Below are positions 27,686 to 37,500 of a stretch of 64,000 nucleotides of DNA, one piece after another. The stretch covers positions 1,798,001 through 1,862,000 of the forward strand of contig NZ_JBGKAC010000001.1 of the NCBI RefSeq assembly GCF_041361465.1. The letters are read 5' to 3'. The translations under genes and the position numbers were made by a program. The notes beneath the pieces are model-generated. The model saw nothing but the letters and a program-made list of their open reading frames with translations. It made no database searches and had not been told where the DNA came from. How positions within the stretch are numbered: the first letter of the stretch is position 1; the number at the start of each line of letters is the position of its first letter. Source of the DNA: Halobaculum sp. MBLA0143. Its GTDB lineage: Archaea; Halobacteriota; Halobacteria; Halobacteriales; Haloferacaceae.

Positions 27686-28051
27686 CTACGTTCGGAAGCT
27701 CTCGCCACAGCCGCACTCGCTGACGACGTTCGGGTTCTCGACGTGGAACCCCGCCGCCTGGAGCCCGTCCTCGTAGTCGAGCGTCGACCCGCCGACGTAC
27801 TCCAGCGAGGCCGGGTCGACGAACACCCGGAGCCCGTGGTGTTCCGTCACGCGGTCGTCCGGCTCCGGCTCGTCGTCGAACCGCATCCCGTACGACAGTC
27901 CGGCACAGCCGCCCTGTTGGACGAACAACCGAAGTCCGCCGACTCCCGTGTCCATCCCCTCCGACTCCATCAGTGCGATCGCCTGGTCTGCCGCCGCCGT
28001 CGTCACGACGACCGGCTCCCCGGCGTCCCCTTCGGTGGCTTGGGTGCTCAT
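27686..28051 (-). CDS. HesB/IscA-type iron-sulfur assembly protein
   Basis: A 121-aa A-type Fe-S carrier. The three invariant Cys are seen in QQGGCAGLSYGM and in the C-terminal ECGCGESF (CxC). The core TTAAADQAIALMES and the FVDPASLEYVGGSTLDY block are family hallmarks. These proteins hold a 4Fe-4S or 2Fe-2S cluster, or iron, for transfer to apo-enzymes. The N-terminal 15 residues are an acidic extension. It stands alone with no suf or isc genes adjacent. Confidence 0.92.
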   Translation of the reverse strand: MSTQATEGDAGEPVVVTTAAADQAIALMESEGMDTGVGGLRLFVQQGGCAGLSYGMRFDDEPEPDDRVTEHHGLRVFVDPASLEYVGGSTLDYEDGLQAAGFHVENPNVVSECGCGESFRT

Positions 28052-28289
28052 GTGTACCCGTTCGACCGTCACCCGCTTAGTCCTGACGCCGAGCCGTAAT
28101 CGATTGCCGTTACGTCTCGGGGGCTGCGGGGTCGGCGACGGTCTCGGACCGTCACCGGCGGACGGCGGCGCGGCTGTCGACGACGACCTCTGTTCGGGGC
28201 GGCTGTCGACTCCAGTCTGGCCGACCCGGGTCACGCTCGGCGGGACACCGTGTGGGCACGGTCCTGGCTCCGACGACGCGACCGCGGCG

Positions 28290-29573
28290 TCACTCCGTCC
28301 GTTCGCGGACGCTCTCGGCGTGGGCCTCCAACCCCTCTGCGTCTGCCAGCGTCGTGATCGTCTCCGACAGCCCCGCCAACCCGTCTTCGGTGAGCCGTTG
28401 GACCGTCGACGACCGGAGGAACGTGTCGACGGACAGCCCGCCGAACGCCTTCGCCCCCCCGTTCGTCGGCAGGACGTGGTTCGTTCCGGTCGCGTAGTCG
28501 CCGGCCGCGACGGGGCTGTACGGCCCCAGGAACGCGCTGCCGACGTTGTCGATCCGGTCTAACACGCTCTCCGGGTCGTCAGTCTGGACGGAGAGGTGTT
28601 CGGCCGCGTACTCCTCGGCGAACAGGACCGCCTCCGACATCGACCGGGCGTACAACACGCCGCTGGCGTCGTTGTCCAACGCCGTCCGGATCGTCTCCTC
28701 GCGGTCCCGCTCCGGCAGCCGGTCGTCGACGGCCGTCGCGACCGCCGCCGCCAGATCCTCGTCGTCCGTGACGGCGACGACGGAGGCGTTCGGGTCGTGT
28801 TCCGCCTGTGCCAGCAGCTCCGCGGCGACGTGGCCCGGCTCCGCCGTCTCGTCTGCCAACACGAGCACCTCCGACGGACCCGCCAGGAAGTCGATCTCGA
28901 CTGTCCCGCGAACCTCCGCCTTCGCGGCCGTCACCCAGCGGTTGCCCGGACCGACGATCTTCCGCACGGACGGCACCGTCTCCGTACCGTACGCCAGCGC
29001 GCCGACCGCCTGCGCGCCCCCGACGGAGTACACCGCGTCCGCCCCCGCCTCGTGGATCGCCGCCAGCGTCACCGGGTTCAGCTCCTCGGCCGGCGGCGTC
29101 GCCACGGCGACGTGGTCCACACCCGCCACCTTCGCCGGGACGACGCCCATCAGCGCCGACGAGGGGTACGCCGCCGCCCCGCCGGGGACGTACACGCCCA
29201 CCCGGTCCAACGGCCGGAACCGTCGCCCGAGTTCCCGCCCCTCGGCGACTGTCTCCGTCCAGTCGTCCGGCACCTGGCGCTCGTGGAACGACCGGACGTT
29301 CTCGGCCGCCTCCCGGATCGCCGCCAACGTGTCGTCGTCGACACGCTCGGCTGCCCGCTCGGCCTCGTCGGTCACGTTCAAGTTGGCGACTGTCACGTCG
29401 TCGAACTCCTCGGAGAACTCCCGGACCGCCACGTCACCCTCGTCGCGCACTCGGTCGAGAATGTCGCGCACGTCGCCGCGGACGGCGTCGACCCCGGCGT
29501 CGCGCCGGAAGAACGCCTTCCGTTCCGTCGGCGACAGCTCCGCGACCGCCCGCGGCTCCGTCGACTCTGTCAT
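28290..29573 (-). CDS. hisD: Histidinol dehydrogenase
   Basis: A 427-aa cytosolic enzyme for the last two steps of histidine synthesis (histidinol to histidine, NAD+-dependent, Zn2+). Family blocks are RVGVYVPGGAAAYPSSALM, YSVGGAQAVGALAYGTETV, VGPGNRWVTAAK and DFLAGPSEVLVLADETA, with the Zn/substrate ligands in AEHDPNA and TNHVLPTNGGA. ATG 29573 is the only sensible start. It stands apart from other his genes and is divergent from birA (85 bp). Confidence 0.96.
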   Translation of the reverse strand: MTESTEPRAVAELSPTERKAFFRRDAGVDAVRGDVRDILDRVRDEGDVAVREFSEEFDDVTVANLNVTDEAERAAERVDDDTLAAIREAAENVRSFHERQVPDDWTETVAEGRELGRRFRPLDRVGVYVPGGAAAYPSSALMGVVPAKVAGVDHVAVATPPAEELNPVTLAAIHEAGADAVYSVGGAQAVGALAYGTETVPSVRKIVGPGNRWVTAAKAEVRGTVEIDFLAGPSEVLVLADETAEPGHVAAELLAQAEHDPNASVVAVTDDEDLAAAVATAVDDRLPERDREETIRTALDNDASGVLYARSMSEAVLFAEEYAAEHLSVQTDDPESVLDRIDNVGSAFLGPYSPVAAGDYATGTNHVLPTNGGAKAFGGLSVDTFLRSSTVQRLTEDGLAGLSETITTLADAEGLEAHAESVRERTE

Positions 29574-29657
29574 ACCCGCCGTTCCGTGCGTGACCCGAAT
29601 AGTCGTTCCGACTCGCCGGACGGCAGTCTCTTGTCGCCGGCGCTCCAGCCTGTCGGC

Positions 29658-30431
29658 GTGACACAGTACGACGCCGCCGGGGTCGCCGACGCCGTGACGG
29701 CCGACTTCGACGTGGAGTACCACGACACGCTCGCGTCCAGCAACGACCGCGCCCGAGAACTCGCGGCCGAGCGCGCCCCGGAGACGGTCGTCGTCGCCGA
29801 CGAACAGACCGCCCCGCGGGGGCGGGGAGACCGCGAGTGGGTCTCGCCCGCCGGCGGCGTGTGGTTCTCCCTGCTCGTCTGGCCGTCGCGCCCGCCGGCG
29901 GAGACGCCGGTCGTCACGCTGGCGACGGCCGTCGCCGTGACGGACGGCTGCCGGCAGGCCGGCGTCCCCGCCCGGATCAAGTGGCCCAACGACGTGATCG
30001 TCGGCGACGGGGAACGCGGCGGCGCGAAGCTGTGCGGAGTCCTGACGGAGGCGGGCGAGACGGACGGCGACCGGTGGCTCGCCGTCGGCGTCGGGTTGAA
30101 CGCCAACGTCTCTCCGTCCGCGCTCCCGGCCGACGCCGACGCCACGACGCTCCGAGCGGAACGCGACGGCGACGACGTCGACCGCCGCCGGCTCGTCGGG
30201 ACGATCGTCGACCGGTTCGCGGAACTCCGGGCCGACCCCGAGGCGGTGCTCCCGGCCTGGCGGGAGCACGCCGACACGCTCGGCCGCCGCGTCCGGGTGG
30301 AGACGCCGACGGAGACGCTCGTCGGCGAGGCCGTCGACGTGGAGTTCCCGGGTTCGCTAGTCGTCCGGACGGACGCCGGCGACCGGGTCGTCACTGCCGG
30401 CGACTGTGAACACTTAAGACCTATAAGATGA
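29658..30431 (+). CDS. birA: Biotin--[carboxylase] ligase
   Basis: A 257-aa biotin protein ligase without the N-terminal HTH repressor domain. The biotinyl-AMP loop is GRGDREWVSPAGG (GRGxxxRxW-like), with KWPNDVIV for substrate binding, GVGLNANV, and a C-terminal SH3-like domain (VETPTETLVGEAVDVE). It attaches biotin to carboxylase lysine. It starts at GTG 29658. The last codons (CTT/TTA/AGA/CCT/ATA/AGA type, encoding the LRPIR end) are AT-rich, unlike the rest of the gene, and merge into the AT-rich island that follows. Confidence 0.93.
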   Translation: MTQYDAAGVADAVTADFDVEYHDTLASSNDRARELAAERAPETVVVADEQTAPRGRGDREWVSPAGGVWFSLLVWPSRPPAETPVVTLATAVAVTDGCRQAGVPARIKWPNDVIVGDGERGGAKLCGVLTEAGETDGDRWLAVGVGLNANVSPSALPADADATTLRAERDGDDVDRRRLVGTIVDRFAELRADPEAVLPAWREHADTLGRRVRVETPTETLVGEAVDVEFPGSLVVRTDAGDRVVTAGDCEHLRPIR

Positions 30432-30441
30432 CGCACAAAAC

Positions 30442-30448
30442 AAATATA
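30442..30448 (+). promoter_or_regulatory. TATA box of the AT-rich island gene
   Basis: AAATATA lies 26-32 nt upstream of ATG 30474, the spacing for a leaderless transcript. The island gene therefore carries its own promoter rather than relying on birA. Confidence 0.6.
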
Positions 30449-30473
30449 CGTCTCTGGATTTTACCCGTGTCAC

Positions 30474-31925
30474 ATGACTAGTGAGTCTGAAATCTCTGAC
30501 TGGATAGTTAATTCTGTTAAAGAAGTAAGAGAAGAGTCGTCTGAGACGGAGTCTGGCAGGAGTGATACCCACCCAGGAGAAATTATTAGCTACGAACCAC
30601 CATCACAATTTGAAGCATTTTGGATAAACGAGCCTGTTGAACTCTTACTGATATTGCACTCTAAAGACGAAGGAAGAGAAGACCTGGAAACAATAGTAAA
30701 TGGCCCCATAAAGTTTGAAAACTTTCTTGATAGGGTTGAAAAAATAATACAAAGCCCTAGATGGCAACAAGTTGAACCAGTTCCATCTCACGTTCAAAAT
30801 GTATCAGATGACTATGCTGCACGAGGTGAACTGTTGGCACCTGAATTCTCGCGTGTGTATGAGATGGCCGATGCATTACTAACAAATCAAGCAGATAAAG
30901 GACTGCACATTTCAAATGTAGTTAATAATACTCTCTGCATCTATATTTATGACGTATCCAAAGAAAGTATTTTTAAAAGTATTAAAGGATCAACAAATAT
31001 TATTAAAAGTTTAGAAAATATAGAAATGGAAGAATCGGACTCAGAAGAACCTACAGGCAGCGGTACCTATATCTACCCTCCTGTCTGGGTCGGATCTGTC
31101 CCGGAAATGTCGTTTAGTGAGAAAGTTCTTCAGGGTCCGGATAACTTCGCAGAAACAGTCATAGAAAGATCAATCGGCGGAAATAAGCTATCTGTTCAAA
31201 AAGACGGTTTTATATACGTTGACATAGGCGACTCAGAAAAGGCGATAGATATGTTCAACTGCATATTCGCGGCCGGATTATTCAAAGGAGAGGTGATGGA
31301 TAGTGTGAAGGCTGGTGGGGTGACCGGTACAAGAGATCCTGAAAGCGAACATGAAAGGTTCGGGATTTTCTCACAACTACGTAAGGACCTTACACCGAGC
31401 AACAGCCCGGCCCCTTTGTCGCAGAGGGCTGATCCGCCCCGTAGAGGCATTATAAATAAAGATGACATGGATTCCATAATATCACTAGCAGAAGATATAT
31501 ACAAAAATGATGAAGAAAAGGAAAAAGCATCATTTTTACTCCAAGCATATACTCATCATAGAAATAATGAATTTTCTCAGTCATATTTGTTTTCTTGGAT
31601 TCTAATTGAAAACCACATTAATCACAGCCTGAGATCACACTTAAAAGATGCAAGAGAGATGAGTAACAGTAGAGTGAGAAAAGTTATTGATAGCTCTAAC
31701 TGGGGGGCATCAAATAAAATAGAACTGGCAGAAATTATAGGACACATAGACAAGAGTAAATATAGCAAGCTAAACGGTTTTAGAAAGAAAAGAAACAAAC
31801 TCGTACATAATATGACAGAAGTAGACAAGAAGGACTCGACAGAGATATTAAATGCTGCGTTTGAGATGTTATATAATGATGATGTTACACCAGAAGACGA
31901 GTCAAATCAGATCCCAGGATTATGA
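30474..31925 (+). CDS. HEPN-domain-like protein of unknown function (candidate defence RNase)
   Basis: A 483-aa soluble protein, unrecognised as a whole. Residues about 1-320 form an alpha/beta region with no known motif (FWINEPVELLLILHSKDEG, then GFIYVDIGDSEKAIDMFNCI). Residues about 335-470 are helical, with YLFSWILIENHINHSLRSHL and the HEPN-type catalytic pattern R-x4-H (RNKLVH, R440 to H445), resembling Apea/RiboL-PSP-like HEPN domains of toxin and antiviral RNases. Codon use is strongly AT-rich. The last 19 bp overlap the convergent uspA. A defence or toxin role is inference; no partner gene is present. Confidence 0.75.
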   Translation: MTSESEISDWIVNSVKEVREESSETESGRSDTHPGEIISYEPPSQFEAFWINEPVELLLILHSKDEGREDLETIVNGPIKFENFLDRVEKIIQSPRWQQVEPVPSHVQNVSDDYAARGELLAPEFSRVYEMADALLTNQADKGLHISNVVNNTLCIYIYDVSKESIFKSIKGSTNIIKSLENIEMEESDSEEPTGSGTYIYPPVWVGSVPEMSFSEKVLQGPDNFAETVIERSIGGNKLSVQKDGFIYVDIGDSEKAIDMFNCIFAAGLFKGEVMDSVKAGGVTGTRDPESEHERFGIFSQLRKDLTPSNSPAPLSQRADPPRRGIINKDDMDSIISLAEDIYKNDEEKEKASFLLQAYTHHRNNEFSQSYLFSWILIENHINHSLRSHLKDAREMSNSRVRKVIDSSNWGASNKIELAEIIGHIDKSKYSKLNGFRKKRNKLVHNMTEVDKKDSTEILNAAFEMLYNDDVTPEDESNQIPGL

Positions 31926-32362
31926 CTAGTTAGATTTACAGTAAGGACCGGCACCGTCGCCGACCGCACCACCTTCTCGGCGGTGGAGCCGAGCAGGAGT
32001 CGGTCGATCCCGCCGCGGCCGTGTGTCGCGGTGACGATCAGATCACAGTCGTTCGCCTCGGCGTACGTCACGATCCGGCCGCTGGGGGTGCCGTCGCGGA
32101 TCGCCGTCTCGCAGGGCACGTCGTAGTCGTCCGCCAGCGACGCCACCGCCGCGACCGCGTCCTCGGCGTCCGCTCGTAACATCTCGTCGACCCCCTCCAA
32201 CGACGCCTCCGTCGGCAGCCCGGCGTACGCCGCCGCGTCCACGACGTACAGCGCGTGCAGCGTCGCCCCGTGGACGACCGCCAGATCGACCGCGTGCCGG
32301 ACGGCCCGCTCGACGCCGTCTGAACCGTCCGTCGGCACGAGAATCCGGTCGTACAACCCCAT
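31907..32362 (-). CDS. Universal stress protein (UspA family)
   Basis: A 151-aa Rossmann-like protein with the opening MGLYDRILVPTDGSD and the ATP-binding signature GRGGIDRLLLGST (G-x2-G-x9-GS). The role is stress or ATP-dependent signalling; the partner is unknown. The C-terminal residues after VPVLTV are read from AT-rich codons that belong to the neighbouring island and overlap the HEPN-type gene, so the natural 3' end seems to have been replaced. Confidence 0.92.
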   Translation of the reverse strand: MGLYDRILVPTDGSDGVERAVRHAVDLAVVHGATLHALYVVDAAAYAGLPTEASLEGVDEMLRADAEDAVAAVASLADDYDVPCETAIRDGTPSGRIVTYAEANDCDLIVTATHGRGGIDRLLLGSTAEKVVRSATVPVLTVNLTSHNPGI

Positions 32363-32459
32363 GTGACGCTCTCACACGCCGGGCGCACAAGAGCGTTGCT
32401 CCGCCGTCGGCCTCGCCGGCTCCGACAGCCACAACCCACGCGGCGGCCACCCTCCGGCC

Positions 32460-33194
32460 GTGTTCGACTACTACTTCGGGATCGCTCGAGCCCGTCGGCG
32501 TGGCCGCCGGATCGCCGTCGGGCTGGCGGTCGCCGCGGTCGCGGCCGGCGGCGGCGCGGCCGTCGCCTCCGACACGGGCTACGTCGTCGGGCTCGCGGGC
32601 GTCGTCGCCGGGACGTGGTACGCCCAGCCGGCCGCGAAGCGCCTGCTCGTTCCCGCACCCTGGAGTCCGGAGCGGTGGAAGTACGCCCCGCTGGCGGAGG
32701 GGGTCGACTGGGACGGCGTCGACCACTGGCTCGACTTGGGCACCGGGACGGGTCGGTCACTCGTCGGCCCGGCGCCGGCCGTCGACGACGCCCGCGTCAC
32801 CGCGCTGGACCCGTTCGACGGCGGCGTGATCGCCGGCGGCCCCGAGCGCGCCCGCCGCAACGCCGCGACTGCCGGGCTCGACGCCCGGCTCGTCCGCGGC
32901 GACACCACGCGGCTCCCCTTCACCGCCGACTCGGCCGACGCCGTCACCGCTTGTGGGCTGCTCCACGACCACTCGCGGGCGGACGCCGAGGCGACGCTCG
33001 CGGAGGCTCGCCGCGTCCTCCGGCCGGCCGGGACGCTCGGCGTGATCGAGTCCGTGGCAACTCACGAGGAGACGGACGACCCACTGGGCTACTGGTCGGA
33101 TCTCGTCGTCGACGCTGGCTTCGAGGTGACCGCCAGCGGCACGGTCGAGCGCCGGGACTCGACGTACCACTACGTGATCGCGGCACCGGCGTAG
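32460..33194 (+). CDS. Membrane-anchored class I SAM methyltransferase
   Basis: A 244-aa protein. One or two N-terminal hydrophobic stretches (IAVGLAVAAVAAGGGAAVA and GYVVGLAGVVAGTWYA) precede a Rossmann methyltransferase domain: motif I LDLGTGTGRSL, acidic post-I LDPF, DTTRLPFTADSADAV and RVLRPAGTLGVIE. It belongs to the Methyltransf_11-like group acting on small molecules or lipids; the membrane anchor favours a hydrophobic substrate. It starts at GTG 32460 and is convergent with the 446-aa membrane protein. Confidence 0.85.
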   Translation: MFDYYFGIARARRRGRRIAVGLAVAAVAAGGGAAVASDTGYVVGLAGVVAGTWYAQPAAKRLLVPAPWSPERWKYAPLAEGVDWDGVDHWLDLGTGTGRSLVGPAPAVDDARVTALDPFDGGVIAGGPERARRNAATAGLDARLVRGDTTRLPFTADSADAVTACGLLHDHSRADAEATLAEARRVLRPAGTLGVIESVATHEETDDPLGYWSDLVVDAGFEVTASGTVERRDSTYHYVIAAPA

Positions 33195-33208
33195 TCCGAC
33201 CGAGCCGA

Positions 33209-34549
33209 TTATCGGTCGGTCGTCGCCGTCGTCTCCCGCCGCCGTCGCAGCCGCCGCTGGAGCCGGTCTGCGACGTGATCCGGTCGTTCGACACAGACGA
33301 GCGACTGCCGGACGAACCCGTACGGTCTGTCGGTCGTCGCCAGATCAGATCGTTCGAGACGTACTGTCCCGGCGTCCGTGCCGGGCGGTGACAGCCACGG
33401 CCCGTCGGCGACGGTCACGTCGTGGATCGACTCGACCGGCGCTCTCCACTGGACGGCGTCCAGCCGCGTGTCGTACGCGACCAGCGTCTCGTCGTACAGT
33501 CGGTACTCCATCGCCCCGAACGCCAACTCGAACTGCGCGACTCCCGCGAGGACGAACGCACCGCCGACCGCGACCGCCGGCACGACCCCGTCGACGAAGA
33601 GCGCGACGGGGAACGCGAGGTCGGCGACGACCACACCGAGGAACACACCCACGAGCGGGAGGAACCACCCCGCGACCCGGACCCAGAGGTTGAACATCCC
33701 CGCGTCGACCCAGGGGACGAGCCCGTCGAGAGCGCCCGCGATCCGTGCCGCACGGCGGTCGACGCCGAACCGTTCGACGGGGGGGCCGTCCGGCTCCGAG
33801 AGGGTGACCGGTTCGGTGTCGACTGTCGTGCTTGGGGCGGTCGTCGCGTCGGTGTCGACCGTCGCGTCGGTGTCGACCGCCGCGTCCGGGTCGACACCCC
33901 GCCGGATGACGATCCGAGCCGCGACCGCCAACACCGCGACGAGGGTGACCACCGCGGTCACGTTCTCCGGCGCGTCCGCGTAGGCTGTGTCCGCTCCGAC
34001 GACGAACAGCCCGGCGGTGAGCGACCACAGGAGTTGCCGCCCCCGGAGTGTCTGCCGTCCCGGCCGTCGATCCGACCGACAGAACCGCCGGAGCGTCCAC
34101 CCGTGGCGGGCGAGCACCGTGGCCGTCCCGACGGCCACCACCCCGGCCGTCGGCGGCACGGCCAACGGCGTCCGAATCACCGTCGCCACCGCGGCGATCA
34201 CGACGGCCGACAGACACGCCCAGAGGGTGCCGGGGACGGCCGACCGGACGTTGTGCGGCGTCACGGGCGGGAGCCACTCCGTCGGGGTGAGGGCACCGAG
34301 CTTCGGGATCAGGAACCGGAACGGCCCCGGGCTCCCGTTCGGCCGGGTCACCGGCGGCCCCGTCGGCGAGTACTCTCCGCGTGGCCGCTCCAGTGCCGTC
34401 CGGAGCGCGACTCTCAGAGCTCCGACGGTCGTGTCGATCCAGTACAGCAGGAACACGACTGCCAGCGGCGCTGGCGTGAACGGGACCGCCGCGAGCGCGA
34501 CTGCGTCGACCGCCAGCGCGCCGTCCGACCAAGGCCAACTCCGGGACAC
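33209..34549 (-). CDS. Integral membrane protein with C-terminal PH-like domain
   Basis: A 446-aa protein with N-terminal TM segments (ALAAVPFTPAPLAVVFLLYW), the conserved soluble block PFRFLIPKLGALTPTEWLPPV, and further TMs around residues 135-230 and 300-360. Between them is a Thr/Asp-rich loop with the short repeat VDTDATVDTDAT. The last 100 residues resemble a bacterial PH-like domain (AMEYRLYDETLVAYDTRLDAV). This matches a haloarchaeal DUF6498-type family from memory. GTG 34549 is the first in-frame start after the ileS stop; the gene follows ileS by 44 bp. Confidence 0.7.
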   Translation of the reverse strand: MSRSWPWSDGALAVDAVALAAVPFTPAPLAVVFLLYWIDTTVGALRVALRTALERPRGEYSPTGPPVTRPNGSPGPFRFLIPKLGALTPTEWLPPVTPHNVRSAVPGTLWACLSAVVIAAVATVIRTPLAVPPTAGVVAVGTATVLARHGWTLRRFCRSDRRPGRQTLRGRQLLWSLTAGLFVVGADTAYADAPENVTAVVTLVAVLAVAARIVIRRGVDPDAAVDTDATVDTDATTAPSTTVDTEPVTLSEPDGPPVERFGVDRRAARIAGALDGLVPWVDAGMFNLWVRVAGWFLPLVGVFLGVVVADLAFPVALFVDGVVPAVAVGGAFVLAGVAQFELAFGAMEYRLYDETLVAYDTRLDAVQWRAPVESIHDVTVADGPWLSPPGTDAGTVRLERSDLATTDRPYGFVRQSLVCVERPDHVADRLQRRLRRRRETTATTDR

Positions 34550-34593
34550 GGGTGAGAGAGACGTCAGAGGAGACTGCTCGACAGCCTCGCCGC

Positions 34594-37500
34594 TCAGTCG
34601 TCGGCCGCCTGCGCCGCGACCCGGGCGACGCCGATAGTCACGGCGATGTTCTCGACGTCCCACTCCTCGGTGAGGTCGGCGTCCGACAGCGACCCGAGGT
34701 CGAACTCCTCGGCACGGGTCTCCTCGGCGACGTGGTCGGCGTGGTCGGCGACGAAGCCGGCCACGCGCTCGTCGGCCACGTCCACCGCGACCCGGATCGG
34801 TTCGTCCACCTCCAGGTCCAGTTCCTTCCGCATCTCCTGGATCCGCCGGACCACGTCGCGGGCGTACCCCTCCGACTCCACGTCCTCGGTCAGCTCCGTG
34901 TCGACGTACACGTTGCCGTCGGCGTCGTCGACGGCGAACCGGGTGCCGGAGACTCCCGCCGGCGACTCCGTGTGGAACGACACCATCTCCTCGGTGAGCT
35001 CGTGACGTTCGCCGTCGACAGTGACGGCGAACCCGCCGTCGTCCGTCGCCAGGTCCTCGCGGGCCGCGCCGTCGACGGCCTGCATCACCGCCTCGGCGTC
35101 GCCGCCGAACGCCGGGCCCAGCGCCGCCATCTCCGCTTCGGCCACGTCGACGAGCTGGCCGTACGACTCCGCGACGGTGACGGTCCGGGCGTTCACTCGG
35201 TCGGCGAACAGGTCGGCGTGTCGAGAGACCGCCTCCCGGACGCTCGCGTTCGAACTCTCGACGACCACCTCCGTGACCGGCCAGCGCAGCTTCCGCTCGG
35301 CCTGTTGGCGGGCGTTGGCGGCCGCCTCCTCGGCCGCTCGCAGCACCGCCACGTCGGACTCCAGTTCCGGCCGGCGCAGGTCGTCGTTCGCCTCGGGGTA
35401 CGACAGCGCGTGGACGGTCGTCGCCTCGCCGTCGAGGTGCTGGTAGAGCCGTTCGGCCAGGAACGGGGCGAACGGCGCCAACAGCCGCGTCACCTCGTCC
35501 AACAGGACGGCCATCGTGGCGTACGCCCCACGCTTCTCCGGGGAGTCGGCGTCCTCCCACATCCGCTCGCGGGTCGCCTTCACGTAGAACCGCGACACGT
35601 CCTCCGTCACGAACTGTAAGACGGCGTTCAGTGCGTCGTCGACGTGGTAGTCGTCCCACGCCGCCGCGACCTCCCGCTCGACGGTCTGGAGCCGCGACAA
35701 CACCCACTCGTCGACGGTCGTCAGCTCGCCGTCGTCCAGACTCGCCGTCGCCGGATCGTAGCCGTCCAGCTCCATGTACTCCAACGGGAACCGGAACACG
35801 TTCCAGAGGATGTTCAGCGTGGACTGGGTCTCCTCGAGCCCGTCCCACTCGAACCGGAGGTCGTCGCCGTGTTGCTCCTGGCTCAGGAGGTAACACCGCA
35901 GCGGGTCGCGGCCGGCCTCCTCGATGGCCTCGTCGGGCGTGATGACGGTGCCGCGGGACTTCGACATCTCCGTCCCGTCGCCCAGCCGGGCGAACCCGTG
36001 CATGACGACCTCGTCGTACGGCACCTGCCCGAGCGCGGCCGTCCCCATGCCCAGCTGTGACCAGAACCACCCGCGGGTCTGGTCGTGCGCCTCCAAGATC
36101 ACGTCTGCGGGCCACAGCTCCTCGAACGCCGCCTCGTCCGTGGGGTAGCCGATGGTGCCCAGCGACGCGACGGAGGAGTCGAACCACACGTCGAACACGT
36201 CCGGCACGCGCTCGTAGGTGACGCCGTCTTCCGTGATCGTCAGGTCGTCGACTGTCGGGCGGTGGAGGTCGATCTCGTCGGGGTCCACGTCCTGGTCGAC
36301 CCGCTCGGCCAACGCCTCGCGGGTGGGGACGACGATCGTCTCGTCGGCCGTGTACGACCCCTCGCGTTCGCGGTCCGCGTCCGTCGGCACCCAGATCGGC
36401 AACGGGATCCCCCAGTAACGCTGCCGGGAGACGTTCCAGTCGGGCGCGTTCTCCACGAAGTTGCGGAAGCGATTGTCGCGGGCGTCCGGCGGGTGCCACT
36501 CGCTGTCCTCGATGTTGGCCAGCAGTTCGTCTTTGATGTCCGTCACCGTGATGAACCACTGGTCGGTGACGATCCGGACGATGTCCGTGTCACACCGCCA
36601 ACACTGCCCCTCGTCGACGACGTGGCCGTCCTCGCTGGCCAGCAACAGTCCCCGGTCGTCCAGGTCCGCGACGATCTCGTCGTTGGCGTCCCGGACGAAC
36701 TGGTCGGCGTACTTCCCGGCGGCGTCGCCGTAGACGCCGTCCGTTCCGACCGGACAGAAGACGGGCAGGTCCAGCTCCTGACCCCGTTCGAAGTCCTCCT
36801 CACCGTGGCCGGGCGCGGAGTGGACGAGCCCCGTCCGGTCGGCCTCGACGTACTCCGCCGTGTACACCTGCTGTGTCCCCGGCTCGTCGACGTAGTCCGG
36901 GACCGCGTCCGCGAGCGGGTGTTCGTACGCCGTGCCGGCCAGCTCCTCGCCCGACAGCTCCGACAGCACCTCGTAGTCGTCGTACCGCCCCCGCGAGAGA
37001 GCGTCGTCGACGCAGTCGGCCGCGAGGAGCAGTTCCTCCGTCTCCCCGTCCCGCTCGGCGCGTACCCGTTGGTACGTCAGGTCGGCGTCGGCCGCGACGA
37101 AGGTGTTGGCGACGACGGTCCAGGGGGTGGTCGTCCAGATCACGAGGCTGGCGTCGTCGTCGACCAACGGGAACTTCACGTAGACCGACGGCTTGCCCAC
37201 CTCGTGGTACTCCACCTCGTTGTTGGCGATGGCGGTCTCACACCGGGGACACTGGTTGATCGAGCGTTTGCCCTGCTCGACGAGCCCGCGGTCGTCCACC
37301 TGGGCGAACGCCCACCAGGCGGCCTCCATGTACTCCGGCGTGATCGTCTTGTACGGGTCGTCCCAGTCCATCCAGACGCCCAGCGACTGGAAGTCCTCGT
37401 CCATCGCCTCACGGTTCTCCTCCGCGAAGCGACGGCACTCCTCGATGAACGCCTCCATCCCGTACTCTTCGATGTCCCGCTTGGTCTCGAAGTCGAGCTC

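Larger units (their letters stand above)
30432..31945. other. AT-rich genomic island (single-gene cargo)
   Basis: Base composition changes abruptly: A/T-ending codons such as AGA, ATA, AAT and TTA dominate here, while the flanks are near-uniform G/C-ending. The island holds one gene plus the recoded 3' tips of birA and uspA. A direct repeat ATGACTAGT lies at 30474-30482 and 31922-31930. No transposase, integrase or tRNA borders it. This suggests acquisition from a lower-GC donor. Confidence 0.8.

Noticed and set aside
30400-32000. Insertion sequence or integrase-borne element
   Set aside because: No transposase, integrase or terminal inverted repeats are visible at the AT-rich island.
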